Below, in pieces: positions 1 through 12,466 of a DNA stretch of 59,846 bases (position 1 is its first letter; the number at the start of each line of letters is the position of its first letter). The notes beneath the pieces were generated by a model that saw only the letters and a program-made list of their open reading frames with translations, was not told the origin of the DNA and did not search any database. The translations under genes were made by a program, and so were the position numbers. This stretch comes from Clostridiales bacterium (GTDB taxonomy: Bacteria; Bacillota; Clostridia; Saccharofermentanales; Saccharofermentanaceae). The stretch is taken from the NCBI GenBank assembly GCA_017649645.1, contig JAGCGK010000059.1, forward strand, positions 1 through 59,846, given 5' to 3'.

Positions 1-291
1 TATGAGGACAGAGACAGATTTGTCATCATGGAAAAGATCGGAATGAGTTCATCCGAAGTTAAGCGCACCATAAGGACCCAGATCCTTCTCGTGTTCTTCC
101 TGCCGCTAGTAGTAGCAGCGATACATACGCTGTTTGCTTCTCCGATCCTTCTTAAACTTCTGAGGCTTCTTATGATGACTAACGTTTCTCATTATCTGAT
201 CTGCGCTCTGGTGGTCTTTGTGGTTTTCGCTACCATTTATGCTCTTATCTATTCAGGAACATCGAAAACGTATTATAATATCGTAAAATGA
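1..291 (+). CDS. BceB-like ABC transporter permease, C-terminal fragment
   Basis: The reading frame is open from the first base of the window, so this is the 3' end of a longer gene. The 96 visible residues begin with a charged stretch (residues 1-25, containing DRDRFVIMEKIGMSSSEV), followed by two hydrophobic segments at about residues 29-52 and 64-85. This is the usual end of FtsX-fold permeases of the BceAB/YxdLM type, which export or detoxify cell-wall-active peptides and signal to a cognate kinase. The response regulator and intramembrane-sensing kinase follow at once, which supports the family call. The ATPase and the rest of the permease, with its large extracellular loop, would lie upstream of the window. 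Substrate cannot be judged. Confidence 0.75.
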   Translation, partial: YEDRDRFVIMEKIGMSSSEVKRTIRTQILLVFFLPLVVAAIHTLFASPILLKLLRLLMMTNVSHYLICALVVFVVFATIYALIYSGTSKTYYNIVK

Positions 292-310
292 TGTTTTTTG
301 GAGATTGTTG

Positions 311-982
311 ATGTACCGGATCTTATTAGTTGAAGATGATAAAAACCTGGCTTCGGCCATGAAGACACAGATAGAAAACTGGGGTAATGATGTGCACCTC
401 ATAAGTGATTTCAAAGACATAATGCCGGAATTTAATGAGTACGACCCGCACCTCGTTTTACTGGACATTATGCTCCCGTTCTTTAACGGATATCACTGGT
501 GTGAGACCATCAGAAAAGGATCAAATGTACCGATCATCTTCCTGTCGTCCGCATCCGATAACATGAACATAGTAATGGCAATGAATATGGGCGGGGATGA
601 TTTCATCCCCAAGCCCGTAGACCCTATGGTATTAACAGCCAAGATCCAGGCGATCCTTCGAAGAAACTACGAGATCAAAGCGTCGATGTCCGAGATCGAA
701 TTTGACGGAGCTTCGCTTAACCTCAATGACAGTACGGTATCCTTTGAAGGTCAGAAGATCGAACTTACAAAAAACGAGTTTCGTATCCTTCGTGTCCTTC
801 TCGAAAACAGGGGTAAGATCGTAAGTCGTGATTCTCTCATGACAGCCCTTTGGCAGGATGACTGCTATGTAGAGGAAAATACCCTTACCGTTAATGTTGC
901 AAGGCTTCGTAAAAAGATGGAAGATCTCGGCCTTAAAGATCTCATCGTTACCAAACCGAGGGCAGGTTATATAATCTCATGA
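311..982 (+). CDS. OmpR-family response regulator, BceR-like
   Basis: A 223-residue two-component regulator. Residues 1-115 form a receiver domain with the acidic pair E8/D9/D10, phosphoacceptor D52 in LVLLDIMLP and the conserved lysine in PKPVDP near residue 100. Residues 130-223 form a winged-helix DNA-binding domain with the typical ending KPRAGYIIS. I chose ATG 311 because GGAG at 299-302 sits 8 bases upstream; two TTG codons just before it are in frame but less likely. It follows the permease by 19 bases and overlaps the kinase by 4 bases (ATGA), so the three genes form one operon. It probably activates the transporter genes when the permease senses an antimicrobial peptide; that role is inferred from the family. 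Confidence 0.9.
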   Translation: MYRILLVEDDKNLASAMKTQIENWGNDVHLISDFKDIMPEFNEYDPHLVLLDIMLPFFNGYHWCETIRKGSNVPIIFLSSASDNMNIVMAMNMGGDDFIPKPVDPMVLTAKIQAILRRNYEIKASMSEIEFDGASLNLNDSTVSFEGQKIELTKNEFRILRVLLENRGKIVSRDSLMTALWQDDCYVEENTLTVNVARLRKKMEDLGLKDLIVTKPRAGYIIS

Positions 983-1980
983 ATAGAACCGTCCGAGTCT
1001 TAAAAGATACGTTAAAACAATTCACGATCGCGTTCATGGTATTCCTGATAATTACCATAGTCGATGCGGTCGTGTTTTGGCTATATAATTCGATCTTTGA
1101 ACCGCTTTTTTATGCTTCTTTGATCTGTGTCGCGTTTCTTCTTGTCCTCTTTGTAATGTATTTTCTGATAAACCTCCGGAATGATTCTAACAGGGAGCAT
1201 CTTAAGAACACGGATGAACGTGAGTGGATCAATAATCTCGAGCCTAAGACACTTGCGGAAGAAGACTACTGCGAGATGCTTAAGACAGTCCTTAAGAAGT
1301 TTACGGAATATGATCTGACTAATGAAACCGAGAAGCAGAATATGCTCGATTATTACACCAGCTGGGTCCACCAGATCAAGACTCCGATATCTGTTATGCG
1401 TCTTGAACTAAAAAGTAATGACACGGAAGAGAACAGAGTCCTTTTGGGAGAACTTTTCAGGATCGAGAGATATGTTGACATGGTCCTTCAATACGTAAGG
1501 CTTGATTCAAATACCAATGATCTTGTGATCGGTGAATATCCTCTCGATGATATCATCAGGGAGTGTATCCGTAAGTATGCGTCTCAGTTTATCTCAGCCA
1601 AGGTTAAACTTGAATATGAGGGTACCGACAAGGAAGTTATTACTGATCGAAAATGGCTTTCGGTCATAATCGAGCAGCTTCTTTCAAATGCCGTTAAATA
1701 CGCGCCTGAAGGCAAAGTTGAGATCAAGGTAACCGATGACAACAAACTTATCGTAGAGGATAACGGTATCGGCATAAGACCTGAGGATCTGCCGCGTGTT
1801 TTCGAGAAGGGATATACGGGTAATAACGGAAGGCTCGGAATGAATTCCAGCGGACTTGGACTTTACCTGAGTAAGAAGGCGGCTGATAAGATCAAAGTGC
1901 CTATAAGCGTAGAAAGCGAGCTGTCGAAGGGAACTAAGTTTACCTTGGATCTTAACAAGAGAGAGTTGCTCAAGGATTGA
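979..1980 (+). CDS. Intramembrane-sensing histidine kinase, BceS-like
   Basis: A 333-residue sensor kinase. Two transmembrane helices (about residues 13-36 and 41-65) are joined by only a few residues, so there is no real extracellular sensor domain, which defines the BceS/intramembrane-sensing class. The dimerisation box contains H131 in SWVHQIKTPIS, the form typical of kinases partnered with BceAB transporters. The C-terminal ATPase domain shows the N box (QLLSNAVKYAPEG), the G1 box (VEDNGIGI) and the G2 region (SSGLGLYLSKK). Such kinases respond to flux through the partner permease, encoded just upstream here. The gene ends at 1980 without a clear terminator before the carA promoter. Confidence 0.9.
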   Translation: MNRTVRVLKDTLKQFTIAFMVFLIITIVDAVVFWLYNSIFEPLFYASLICVAFLLVLFVMYFLINLRNDSNREHLKNTDEREWINNLEPKTLAEEDYCEMLKTVLKKFTEYDLTNETEKQNMLDYYTSWVHQIKTPISVMRLELKSNDTEENRVLLGELFRIERYVDMVLQYVRLDSNTNDLVIGEYPLDDIIRECIRKYASQFISAKVKLEYEGTDKEVITDRKWLSVIIEQLLSNAVKYAPEGKVEIKVTDDNKLIVEDNGIGIRPEDLPRVFEKGYTGNNGRLGMNSSGLGLYLSKKAADKIKVPISVESELSKGTKFTLDLNKRELLKD

Positions 1981-2041
1981 CCCTGTAATTAATGACAAAA
2001 GCATAAATCAGAAAACAATAATTATTTATTATAATGTTTGG

Positions 2042-2069
2042 TTGAAATTCGAATACCGATTGTTATAAT
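2042..2069 (+). promoter_or_regulatory. Promoter of carAB
   Basis: A TTGAAA -35 element at 2042-2047 and a perfect TATAAT at 2064-2069 are separated by 16 bases. The transcript would start near 2076, only about 15 bases before the leader hairpin at 2091. The same TTGAAA-N16-TATAAT arrangement recurs at 31722-31749. Confidence 0.75.
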
Positions 2070-2090
2070 CACATATTAAAGATGGGCAAT

Positions 2091-2135
2091 GGCGTTCACT
2101 TAAGGCGATATCCGCCCTAAGGGGACGTCTTTTTT
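2091..2135 (+). terminator. Leader terminator / attenuator in front of carA
   Basis: The leader folds into one composite hairpin. GGCGTTC at 2091 pairs with GGGACGTC ending at 2129 (with G-U pairs), CTTA pairs with TAAG, and GGCG pairs with CGCC at the tip. A run of six T follows (2130-2135) and the ribosome binding site GGGAG begins only four bases later. An intrinsic terminator between promoter and start codon implies that carAB expression depends on read-through. No alternative antiterminator helix is obvious in the 15 bases upstream, so the switch probably needs a protein or another factor. PyrR or ANTAR control are possibilities, neither shown by the sequence. Confidence 0.7.
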
Positions 2136-2151
2136 CTTGGGAGTGTGATTT

Positions 2152-3246
2152 ATGTTAAAACCTGATCGTAAAATTGTTCTGGAAGACGGCAAAGAGTACG
2201 TCGGCTTCGGCTTCGGCGCTAAAGTCGAGAGAGTTTGTGAGATCGTTTTTAACACTTCTATGGTTGGCTATCAGGAGATCATCTCTGATCCTTCATACAC
2301 GGATCAGATGGTTGTTATGACATATCCTCTGATAGGTAACTATGGTGTTACAGACGATGACTATGAGACAAAGAACCCTAGTATCGGAGGCCTTATAGTA
2401 AGTGACTATAACGATATGCCTTCAAACTTCAGATATACTAAGACTTTGTCGGAGGAACTTGAAGATAACGGTATTCCGGGTATTAGCGGAGTCGATACCA
2501 GAGAGATCACCAGAAGCATCAGAGATATCGGTTCAAGAAGAGTCATCATTACCGATATCGATACCACTAAGGAAGAAGCTTTGAAGAAGATCGCTGAGAC
2601 ACCTGTACCGCATGATCAGGTAAGCCGCGTAAGCTGCAGGAAGAGATGGTATTCAAGAACTCCGAACCCGAAGTTCAATGTAGTAGCCATCGACTGCGGC
2701 ATCAAGCTTAACATCATCCGTAAACTCAACAGCTACGGCTGTAACGTTACGGTAGTTCCATATGATACATCTGCTGAGGAGATCGAGTTCATGAAGCCTG
2801 ACGGAATATTCCTCTCTAATGGTCCTGGAGACCCTGAGGATGTTACACCGGTTATAAATACAGTTAAGGCTCTGAAGGGCAAGTATCCGATCTTTGGTAT
2901 CTGCCTCGGTCACCAGATGATCTCGCTTGCTTACGGAGCTACCACATATAAGCTCAAGTTCGGTCACAGAGGCGGAAACCATCCGGTTAAGAATCTCGAG
3001 ACAGGTAAGATCGAGATCACATCCCAAAACCACAGTTACGCAGTTAACATGGACAGTCTTAAGAATACAAAGCTTAAGGCTACACACATAAATCTTCTCG
3101 ATAATACGATCGAAGGTGTAGAGTGCGTTGAGGATAACGTATTCTCCGTTCAGTACCATCCTGAAAGTGCACCTGGTCCGCAGGACAGCACGTACCTTTT
3201 CGAGAAGTTTACTAAGATGATGAAGGAGGTATCCGAAAATGCCTAA
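2152..3246 (+). CDS. carA: Carbamoyl-phosphate synthase small subunit
   Basis: This 364-residue glutaminase subunit supplies ammonia to CarB for carbamoyl phosphate, the precursor of pyrimidines and arginine. Residues 1-150 are the N-terminal CPSase small-chain domain. Residues 175-360 are a class I glutamine amidotransferase with nucleophile C251 (FGICLGHQ) and the His/Glu pair H336/E338 (QYHPE), plus the oxyanion motif SNGPGDP at 222-228. Length matches Bacillus PyrAA. The start ATG 2152 has GGGAG 8 bases upstream. The gene overlaps carB by 8 bases, so the two subunits are translationally coupled. Expression is probably attenuated at the leader terminator just upstream. No other pyrimidine or arginine biosynthetic gene lies next to it. 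Confidence 0.97.
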   Translation: MLKPDRKIVLEDGKEYVGFGFGAKVERVCEIVFNTSMVGYQEIISDPSYTDQMVVMTYPLIGNYGVTDDDYETKNPSIGGLIVSDYNDMPSNFRYTKTLSEELEDNGIPGISGVDTREITRSIRDIGSRRVIITDIDTTKEEALKKIAETPVPHDQVSRVSCRKRWYSRTPNPKFNVVAIDCGIKLNIIRKLNSYGCNVTVVPYDTSAEEIEFMKPDGIFLSNGPGDPEDVTPVINTVKALKGKYPIFGICLGHQMISLAYGATTYKLKFGHRGGNHPVKNLETGKIEITSQNHSYAVNMDSLKNTKLKATHINLLDNTIEGVECVEDNVFSVQYHPESAPGPQDSTYLFEKFTKMMKEVSENA

Positions 3247-6200
3247 GAGAACTGATATTAAGAAGGTTCTGGTCATCGGTTCGGGACCTATAGTCATCGG
3301 ACAGGCTGCCGAGTTCGACTACGCAGGAACACAGGCCTGCCTCGCTCTTAAAGAAGAAGGATACGAAGTTATCCTTGCAAACTCCAACCCTGCAACTATC
3401 ATGACAGATACTTCCATCGCTGATAAGGTTTACATGGAGCCTTTGACTCTTCGTTATCTGGCTCGTATCTGCCGTCTCGAAAGGCCTGATGCCATCGTTC
3501 CGGGTATCGGCGGACAGACTGGTCTTAACCTTGCCATGCAGCTCGCGAAAAAGGGCGTTCTCGAAGAGTGTGAGATCGAACTTCTCGGAACTGATGCTAA
3601 GAGTATCGAGTGCGCAGAGGACCGTGAATTGTTCAAGGAATTGTGCGAGAAGATCGGCGAACCTGTTGTTCCTTCTCAGATCACATACAGCATAGAAGAA
3701 GCATTAAAGGCTGCTGATGAGATCGGCTATCCTGTAATCTTAAGACCGGCATTCACGCTTGGCGGTACAGGCGGCGGATTTGCAAATGATCCTGAAGAAC
3801 TTAAGGTCATGATGAAAAATGCCCTTGCGCTTTCTCCTGTACATCAGGTACTTATCGAGAAGAGTATCAAGGGTTATAAAGAGATCGAGTATGAGGTAAT
3901 CCGTGATGCGAACGATACGGCTATTACGGTATGTAACATGGAGAACCTGGATCCTGTAGGTATCCACACAGGTGACTCTATAGTTGTAGCTCCTTCTCAG
4001 ACGCTTACAAATAAGGAATATCACATGCTCCGTGACAGTGCCCTTAAGATCATCAGAGCTCTCGGAGTTAAGGGAGGATGTAACTGCCAGTTCGCACTTG
4101 ATCCTCACTCATTCAAATACTATGTAATCGAAGTTAACCCTCGTGTATCCAGATCTTCCGCTCTTGCTTCCAAGGCCAGCGGTTATCCTATCGCGAGAGT
4201 ATCAGCTAAGATCGCAGTCGGTATGAACCTTGACGAGATACAGTTGGCTAATACACCTGCATGCTTTGAGCCTGCACTCGACTATGTAGTAACAAAGATG
4301 CCGAGATTCCCGTTCGACAAGTTCCCGGCAGCAATGAATAAACTCTCTACTCAGATGAAGGCAACAGGCGAAGTAATGAGCGTCGGTCGTACATTTGAGG
4401 AGAGCCTTCTTAAGGCTATCCGTTCTCTCGAAGACAGCAAGAACCACATCCATATGACGAAGTTCGATTCCGAGCATATGAGCGTGGAAGACCTTCTCGA
4501 TTACATCAAAGAGGGAACCGATGACCGTATCTATGCCATCTCACAGCTTATGTGGCTCGGTGTTGATATCTCTCTTATCTGCGATATCACGGGAATCGAC
4601 ATGTTCTTCCTCGACAAGATCAAGAAGATCGTTGATTTTGAAAAAGAGATGGAAGAGAACAAGAACTCAATGGAGCACCTCATCGAAGCTAAGAGGATGG
4701 GATTCTCAGATTCCTATGTAGCTGAACTTTGGGGTATGACAGAAGATGATGTATATAAGATCCGTCTTGATAATAATATCGCTCCTATCTATAAGATGAT
4801 CGATACATGTGCTTCGGAGTTTGAAAGCTACGTTCCTTATTTCTACTCCACATATGCATCTGAAAACGAGTCTATAGTTACAAATAATAAAAAGATCATC
4901 GTATTGGGTTCAGGTCCTATAAGGATCGGCCAAGGCGTTGAGTTCGACTATTCAACGGTTCATGCGGTAAGGACGATCCGTGAGATGGGTTATGAGGCGA
5001 TCGTTATCAACAATAACCCTGAGACGGTTTCTACTGACTATACGACTGCTGATAAGCTCTACTTTGAGCCGTTAACCACAGAAGATGTAATGAACATCAT
5101 CAACCTTGAAAAGCCTGAGGGTGTAATCGCTACGCTCGGAGGCCAGACTGCAGTCAACCTTGCTGATTCTCTTACCAGAAGAGGTGTTAAGATCATCGGT
5201 ACTGACTGTGAAGCTATCGAGAAAGCTGAGAACAGAGATGCATTCGATGCAGTTATCAAGTCTCTCGAGATCCCTAACCCTAAGGGTGAGGCTGTTACTG
5301 ATATTCCGACGGGTATCAAGGTTGCAGAAAAGATCGGTTATCCTGTTCTCGTTCGTCCTTCGTTCGTATTGGGCGGCCGTGCAATGGAGATCGTTGCTAA
5401 TGAAACGATGCTCGTTAAGTATCTTAAAAACGCCGTTGAAGTTGACGAAGATAAGCCTGTATTGATCGATAAATATCTTGTCGGAAAAGAAGTAGAGGTC
5501 GATGCGATCTGTGACGGTAAGGAAGTATTTATTCCGGGTATCATGGAACTTGTTGAAAGAACGGGTGTCCACTCCGGTGACAGTACGAGCGTATATCCTC
5601 CGTTCTCTATATCTGACAAGGTAAAAGAAACTATCTGCGATTACACAACAAGACTTGGTCTCGGAATCGGTATCGTAGGTCTATTCAATATCCAGTTTAT
5701 CGTTGATAAGGATGACAGCGTATATGTAATCGAGGTTAACCCGAGAGCTTCAAGAAGTGTTCCGTTCCTTTCTAAATCAACGGACAGAAATCTTGTTACC
5801 ATCGCTACAAAAGTTATGCTCGGTGTATCACTTAAAGATCAGGGCATTACTAATCTGAAGCCTGTTGAATCCGAGAACAGATGGTATGTTAAAGCTCCTG
5901 CATTCTCATTCCAGAAACTCGACGGAATGGACTCTTATCTGTCACCTGAAATGAAGTCGACAGGTGAGGCCATAGGTTACGATACAAGGCTTAACAGAGC
6001 TTTCTATAAGGCTTTGCAGGCTTCCGGCATCAAGATGAAGGACTACGGAACCGTAATCGTTACACTTGCTGATGAGGATAAGGAAGAAGCTCTTCCGCTC
6101 ATAAGAAGATTCTACGAACTGGGATTTAATATCGAAGCTACCATCGGTACTGCTAACTTCCTTAAAAAGCACGGCATCAGAACCCGTGTAAGAGGGAAGC

Positions 6201-6430
6201 TCAGCGAGGGAAGCGAAGAGATCCTTGATTCCATCCGTGCAGGATACGTAAGCTATATCATCAACACACGTGCGATCCTTTCAGGCGTGCACTTTGAAGA
6301 CGGTGTTGCGATAAGAAGATGTGCTATCCAAAACGGTGTTACGATCTTTACTTCACTTGATACGGTCAAGATCCTTCTTGATGTTCTTGAAGAGACAATA
6401 CCGGGTATCTCGACCATCAATGAGAAGTAA
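3239..6430 (+). CDS. carB: Carbamoyl-phosphate synthase large subunit
   Basis: A 1063-residue ammonia-dependent synthetase of normal family length. It has the expected internal duplication: each half opens with a preATP-grasp motif ([21 protein letters not shown] near residue 10, and [19 protein letters not shown] near 555), followed by an ATP-grasp domain with the metal-binding EVNPR motif (residues about 299-303 and 835-839). The first half makes carboxyphosphate and carbamate, the second phosphorylates carbamate. The C-terminal 130 residues are the MGS-like allosteric domain that binds UMP, IMP or ornithine in characterised homologues. It overlaps carA by 8 bases and is followed by a terminator at 6490. 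The second half carries many more synonymous AT-ending codons than trp genes, but nothing is broken. Confidence 0.97.
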   Translation: MPKRTDIKKVLVIGSGPIVIGQAAEFDYAGTQACLALKEEGYEVILANSNPATIMTDTSIADKVYMEPLTLRYLARICRLERPDAIVPGIGGQTGLNLAMQLAKKGVLEECEIELLGTDAKSIECAEDRELFKELCEKIGEPVVPSQITYSIEEALKAADEIGYPVILRPAFTLGGTGGGFANDPEELKVMMKNALALSPVHQVLIEKSIKGYKEIEYEVIRDANDTAITVCNMENLDPVGIHTGDSIVVAPSQTLTNKEYHMLRDSALKIIRALGVKGGCNCQFALDPHSFKYYVIEVNPRVSRSSALASKASGYPIARVSAKIAVGMNLDEIQLANTPACFEPALDYVVTKMPRFPFDKFPAAMNKLSTQMKATGEVMSVGRTFEESLLKAIRSLEDSKNHIHMTKFDSEHMSVEDLLDYIKEGTDDRIYAISQLMWLGVDISLICDITGIDMFFLDKIKKIVDFEKEMEENKNSMEHLIEAKRMGFSDSYVAELWGMTEDDVYKIRLDNNIAPIYKMIDTCASEFESYVPYFYSTYASENESIVTNNKKIIVLGSGPIRIGQGVEFDYSTVHAVRTIREMGYEAIVINNNPETVSTDYTTADKLYFEPLTTEDVMNIINLEKPEGVIATLGGQTAVNLADSLTRRGVKIIGTDCEAIEKAENRDAFDAVIKSLEIPNPKGEAVTDIPTGIKVAEKIGYPVLVRPSFVLGGRAMEIVANETMLVKYLKNAVEVDEDKPVLIDKYLVGKEVEVDAICDGKEVFIPGIMELVERTGVHSGDSTSVYPPFSISDKVKETICDYTTRLGLGIGIVGLFNIQFIVDKDDSVYVIEVNPRASRSVPFLSKSTDRNLVTIATKVMLGVSLKDQGITNLKPVESENRWYVKAPAFSFQKLDGMDSYLSPEMKSTGEAIGYDTRLNRAFYKALQASGIKMKDYGTVIVTLADEDKEEALPLIRRFYELGFNIEATIGTANFLKKHGIRTRVRGKLSEGSEEILDSIRAGYVSYIINTRAILSGVHFEDGVAIRRCAIQNGVTIFTSLDTVKILLDVLEETIPGISTINEK

Positions 6431-6467
6431 GTTTTCGAAAAATACCTTACAAATTACATAAAAACAC

Positions 6468-6484
6468 ATTAAGAACTTCTTAAT
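6468..6484. promoter_or_regulatory. Perfect 17-bp palindrome, possible operator
   Basis: ATTAAGAACTTCTTAAT reads the same on both strands around a single central base. It lies between carB and its terminator, 95 bases before the next gene. It could be a binding site for a dimeric regulator or chance in AT-rich DNA; no cognate regulator is suggested. Confidence 0.3.
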
Positions 6485-6489
6485 TTTGC

Positions 6490-6520
6490 ACAAAGCCGTT
6501 GAAATATACGGCTTTGTTGT
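6490..6520 (+). terminator. Terminator of carAB
   Basis: ACAAAGCCG (6490-6498) and CGGCTTTGT (6509-6517) form a nine-pair stem with a ten-base loop, followed by a short T-rich tail (TGTGTT). Confidence 0.7.
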
Positions 6521-6578
6521 GTTACCTTCAAATCGGGGATGAGAAAACAATCGGAATATACGAAGGGAAGGTAATGTT

Positions 6579-7115
6579 ATGCGTAAGCGTAGCTTTGAAG
6601 TTTTTGCCGCATTATTTCTTATTTGTATAATCGGCTTCATGGGGATCAATATCCTGTATTTTATCGGCAAGTGGTATCCGTATCAGAGATGTTCCTGCGA
6701 ATTTGATGCTGTTGAGGGTTCTCCTAAGGAAAGGATCAATCTTGGAACTGACTATGACTTTAAGGTCGAAATGCCGGATTATCTGAGTTTTGAATCGGGT
6801 TTTCTTAAGATCAAGCCTAAGTATGATCCGATCATGACCATTAATGAGAGCGGAGTCCAGTATTATGACGGTGATCCTTACGTGGATCTTATGATCATGC
6901 CTCAGGTTTTCGGTCCTGCGCAGATGTATGTGTCTGTATTGGCTGAGGACGGTTACTGGCAGATCCCTATCAACAGGGATTCCGAGTATATTCCTGACAG
7001 AAAGGAACCTAAGGAGATCTCTGATCATTATGAGGAGCTTCTTAAGGAACACGAAAACGAGATAAGACTGATGATAGATGCTGCTGAAGATGAGTGGCCG
7101 AGTGTTTTCGAGTAA
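6579..7115 (+). CDS. Membrane-anchored protein of unknown function
   Basis: A 178-residue protein I do not recognise. A basic start (MRKRS) leads into one transmembrane helix at about residues 9-30, so the remaining 148 residues are probably extracytoplasmic. That part is rich in acidic and aromatic residues (for example YYDGDPYVDLMIMP and YWQIPINRDSEYIPD) and ends in an acidic helix (EELLKEHENEIRLMIDAAEDEW). A CSC pair at residues 38-40 just after the helix is not preceded by a convincing lipobox. The start has AAGG 8 bases upstream. It stands alone between the carAB terminator and the ABC exporter promoter, so context gives no function. Confidence 0.7.
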   Translation: MRKRSFEVFAALFLICIIGFMGINILYFIGKWYPYQRCSCEFDAVEGSPKERINLGTDYDFKVEMPDYLSFESGFLKIKPKYDPIMTINESGVQYYDGDPYVDLMIMPQVFGPAQMYVSVLAEDGYWQIPINRDSEYIPDRKEPKEISDHYEELLKEHENEIRLMIDAAEDEWPSVFE

Positions 7116-7176
7116 ATAAAATATTTTTATATATATGGTATAATATCTCCTAGTTTGGTATGGAGATATAGATCAT

Positions 7177-7950
7177 ATGGAAGTATTAACGGTTAAGGAT
7201 GTAGTAAAGACATTTGCCATCAGTGAGAAACAGAGAAAGGCTCTCGGAGTTTCCGAGAGGCGTAAAAGAGCTGTAGATGGCGTAAGTTTCACGGCAAGGT
7301 CAGGAGAAGTATTTGGTCTTATAGGACCTAACGGAGCAGGTAAGACCACTACCATGCGAGTTCTTGCTACCATGATCAAGCCTGACAGCGGTGATGCTCT
7401 CTATAATGATGTAAGCTGTGTTAAAAATCCGGAGAAGGTTCGTTCTGAACTTGCCTTTCTGACGACAGATCTCAGGCTCGACATGAAGGCTACTCCGAGA
7501 CAGATGTTTGACTTTTTCTCAGAACTTTACCATATTCCGGCTGATGTTGCTTCAGAAAGAAAAACTGTTCTTTTCGAGAAGTTTGGTATAAATGAATTTG
7601 CCGACAGTATCATATCGAAGCTTTCACAGGGACAAAGGCAGAAGGTGTCCCTGGTAATTTCCGTTTTGCATGATCCGAAGTTCATTATTTTCGATGAACC
7701 GACGAACGGACTTGATATCATTGCTGCCCGTGAGGTCAGAAACTTCATCATGGATATGAAGGCTGAAGGGAAGTGTGTCATTATCTCAACGCATCTTTTT
7801 GATCTTGTTGAGAAAGTGTGCGACCGTGCAGCTATGATCATGGACGGGAAGATAGTTGTTAACGATACTCTGGAAAATCTTACGAACGGCAAATCTCTTG
7901 AGGATGCCTTTTACGACATTTATGTCGATATGAAGGGAGGCAACGCATGA
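7177..7950 (+). CDS. ABC exporter ATP-binding protein, NatA-like
   Basis: A 257-residue cytoplasmic ATPase. Walker A is GPNGAGKTT at residues 50-58, the ABC signature is LSQGQ at 149-153, Walker B plus D-loop is FIIFDEPTNGLD at 169-180, and the switch histidine is H206. The insertion near residues 15-30 (EKQRKALGVSERRKR) is characteristic of NatA-type ATPases of sodium-export systems. It overlaps the following permease by 4 bases. A TATAAT at 7139-7144 lies 33 bases before the start and may be its -10 box, but no good -35 was found. Sodium is the substrate by homology only; other ABC-2 exporters share this sequence pattern. Confidence 0.88.
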   Translation: MEVLTVKDVVKTFAISEKQRKALGVSERRKRAVDGVSFTARSGEVFGLIGPNGAGKTTTMRVLATMIKPDSGDALYNDVSCVKNPEKVRSELAFLTTDLRLDMKATPRQMFDFFSELYHIPADVASERKTVLFEKFGINEFADSIISKLSQGQRQKVSLVISVLHDPKFIIFDEPTNGLDIIAAREVRNFIMDMKAEGKCVIISTHLFDLVEKVCDRAAMIMDGKIVVNDTLENLTNGKSLEDAFYDIYVDMKGGNA

Positions 7951-9119
7951 GAGATATAATGACAGTTGCCAAAAAAGAACTTCGTGCGTTCTTTACTGAC
8001 AAAGTTTTGCTGATCCAGATCTTTATATTGCCGTTCCTTATCGTGTTCGGCTACTGTTCTTTGTTCTCGGTTCTTGCTGAGCCTATAAATACTGAGAATA
8101 AAGATGAGAAGACGAACGGATACTATGTCAATTCACCGGAATACTTCCTTGTAGCTTTTGAAACGCTGGGTATGGAGGAAGCACCGAAAACAGATGAAGA
8201 GACGCTCGAGAAGTATAAAACACAGGTCAAGAACAAAGAACTCGATATCCTGGTAGTGTTCCCTGAAGATTTTAAGATATCTGAACCGGGTGCTGAAGAT
8301 CTCTCGAATATCGAGATCTTCTACAATTCGTCAAACTCAAAATCCTATATGGCTTTTACGTTCCTTGATGACGTTTTCGAAGCTCTTCAGCCAAAGATAT
8401 TTACGGTCAATAATGTTGTCCAGACTGAAGACTATAACATGGCGGACGTTGATTCCGAGATTGGAAAGATGCTCGGAGGAATAATACCTACGATCGTATT
8501 CATGGCTGTTTACATGGTCTGTATGAACCTTGCTGCCAACTCTATAGCGGGTGATAAGGAGCACGGCTTTCTTAATACGCTTCTTGTTACTCCGATTAAG
8601 CGTCGAGATCTGGCTGCGGGTAAATCGCTTACTATTTTGGTTGTGTCGATCCTTTCCAGTATGTCGGCCTTCCTCGGTATGGCATTATCTCTTAAAAAGA
8701 TCGCGAAGTCATTTGGACTTGATGGATTTACGAACTACGGTCCGTCAGCTTATATAGCACTTTTCTTAAGTGTTGTAACGGCGATCCTGGTATTGTCATC
8801 ACTTCTTCTTATTGCATCGACGATATCAAAGGACGTTAAGCAGGCAACGACTATTGCGCCTATCTTCCTGTTCCTTTTCATGATACCTTCGCTTCTTTCA
8901 TCGACTGACGGCTTCTCTAATCTGATCAACAGATTCGGTTCAAAAAATTACTTTATTCCTGTGTGGAATTCCATAAAGTTTATGCAGGATATCATGTCGA
9001 TGAAATTCTCGATCAACTACATTGTCCCGATATGCTTTATCAATATATTATTTGCGACGATATTTGTTATCATCGTAGGTAAACTTTTCGAGAATGAAAA
9101 GATCGTAAATAACGGATAA
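7947..9119 (+). CDS. ABC-2 family exporter permease, NatB-like
   Basis: A 390-residue integral membrane protein coupled to the ATPase gene by a 4-base overlap. One helix at about residues 22-42 precedes a large extracytoplasmic region (about 43-170), and at least five helices follow (about 172-195, 225-245, 265-290, 305-325 and 355-385). The motif SIAGDKEHGFLNTLLVTPIKRRDLAAGK at about 200-227 is the conserved cytoplasmic coupling segment of ABC-2 permeases. This architecture, a long outer loop after helix 1, matches NatB/YhaP-type exporters. Substrate is not determined by sequence. The gene ends 19 bases before a bidirectional terminator shared with convergent pyrG. Confidence 0.85.
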   Translation: MRDIMTVAKKELRAFFTDKVLLIQIFILPFLIVFGYCSLFSVLAEPINTENKDEKTNGYYVNSPEYFLVAFETLGMEEAPKTDEETLEKYKTQVKNKELDILVVFPEDFKISEPGAEDLSNIEIFYNSSNSKSYMAFTFLDDVFEALQPKIFTVNNVVQTEDYNMADVDSEIGKMLGGIIPTIVFMAVYMVCMNLAANSIAGDKEHGFLNTLLVTPIKRRDLAAGKSLTILVVSILSSMSAFLGMALSLKKIAKSFGLDGFTNYGPSAYIALFLSVVTAILVLSSLLLIASTISKDVKQATTIAPIFLFLFMIPSLLSSTDGFSNLINRFGSKNYFIPVWNSIKFMQDIMSMKFSINYIVPICFINILFATIFVIIVGKLFENEKIVNNG

Positions 9120-9138
9120 TTATTTCTCGCGAGATAGT

Positions 9139-9176
9139 CAAAGGGAGTCCGCTGCTTTCGCAACGGGCTCCCTTTG
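9139..9176. terminator. Bidirectional terminator between the exporter operon and pyrG
   Basis: CAAAGGGAGTCCG (9139-9151) pairs with CGGGCTCCCTTTG (9164-9176), thirteen pairs with one G-U. The T-tracts on both sides are short, so efficiency is uncertain. It lies between two convergent transcripts. Confidence 0.7.
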
Positions 9177-9199
9177 CAAGTTTGAAGGTGAAATAACGT

Positions 9200-12386
<3,187 letters not shown>

Positions 12387-12422
12387 ATCCTAAAACTTCT
12401 CCTTCAAACTTATAAATGCCTT

Positions 12423-12450
12423 AGGGAGCCCTGAATTAACAAGACTCCCC
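12423..12450 (-). promoter_or_regulatory. Hairpin between amt and asnB
   Basis: On the minus strand GGGGAGTCTTG pairs with AGGGCTCCCT around an eight-base loop, with three G-U pairs. No T-run follows, so it is not a canonical terminator. It may be an RNA-processing or stability element that sets different levels of amt and asnB, or a weak attenuator. Confidence 0.4.
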
Positions 12451-12466
12451 AAAAGCGTATGATATT

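Noticed and set aside
2653-3297. 214-codon open frame on the minus strand inside carA
   Set aside because: It lies wholly antisense to a well-supported carA/carB pair, has no ribosome binding site, and its Cys/Arg/Leu-rich translation is that of a codon shadow.
6432-6441. TTTTCGAAAA as an SOS or other single-gene operator
   Set aside because: The same core occurs about 60 times, mostly inside genes, so it cannot be a gene-specific operator.
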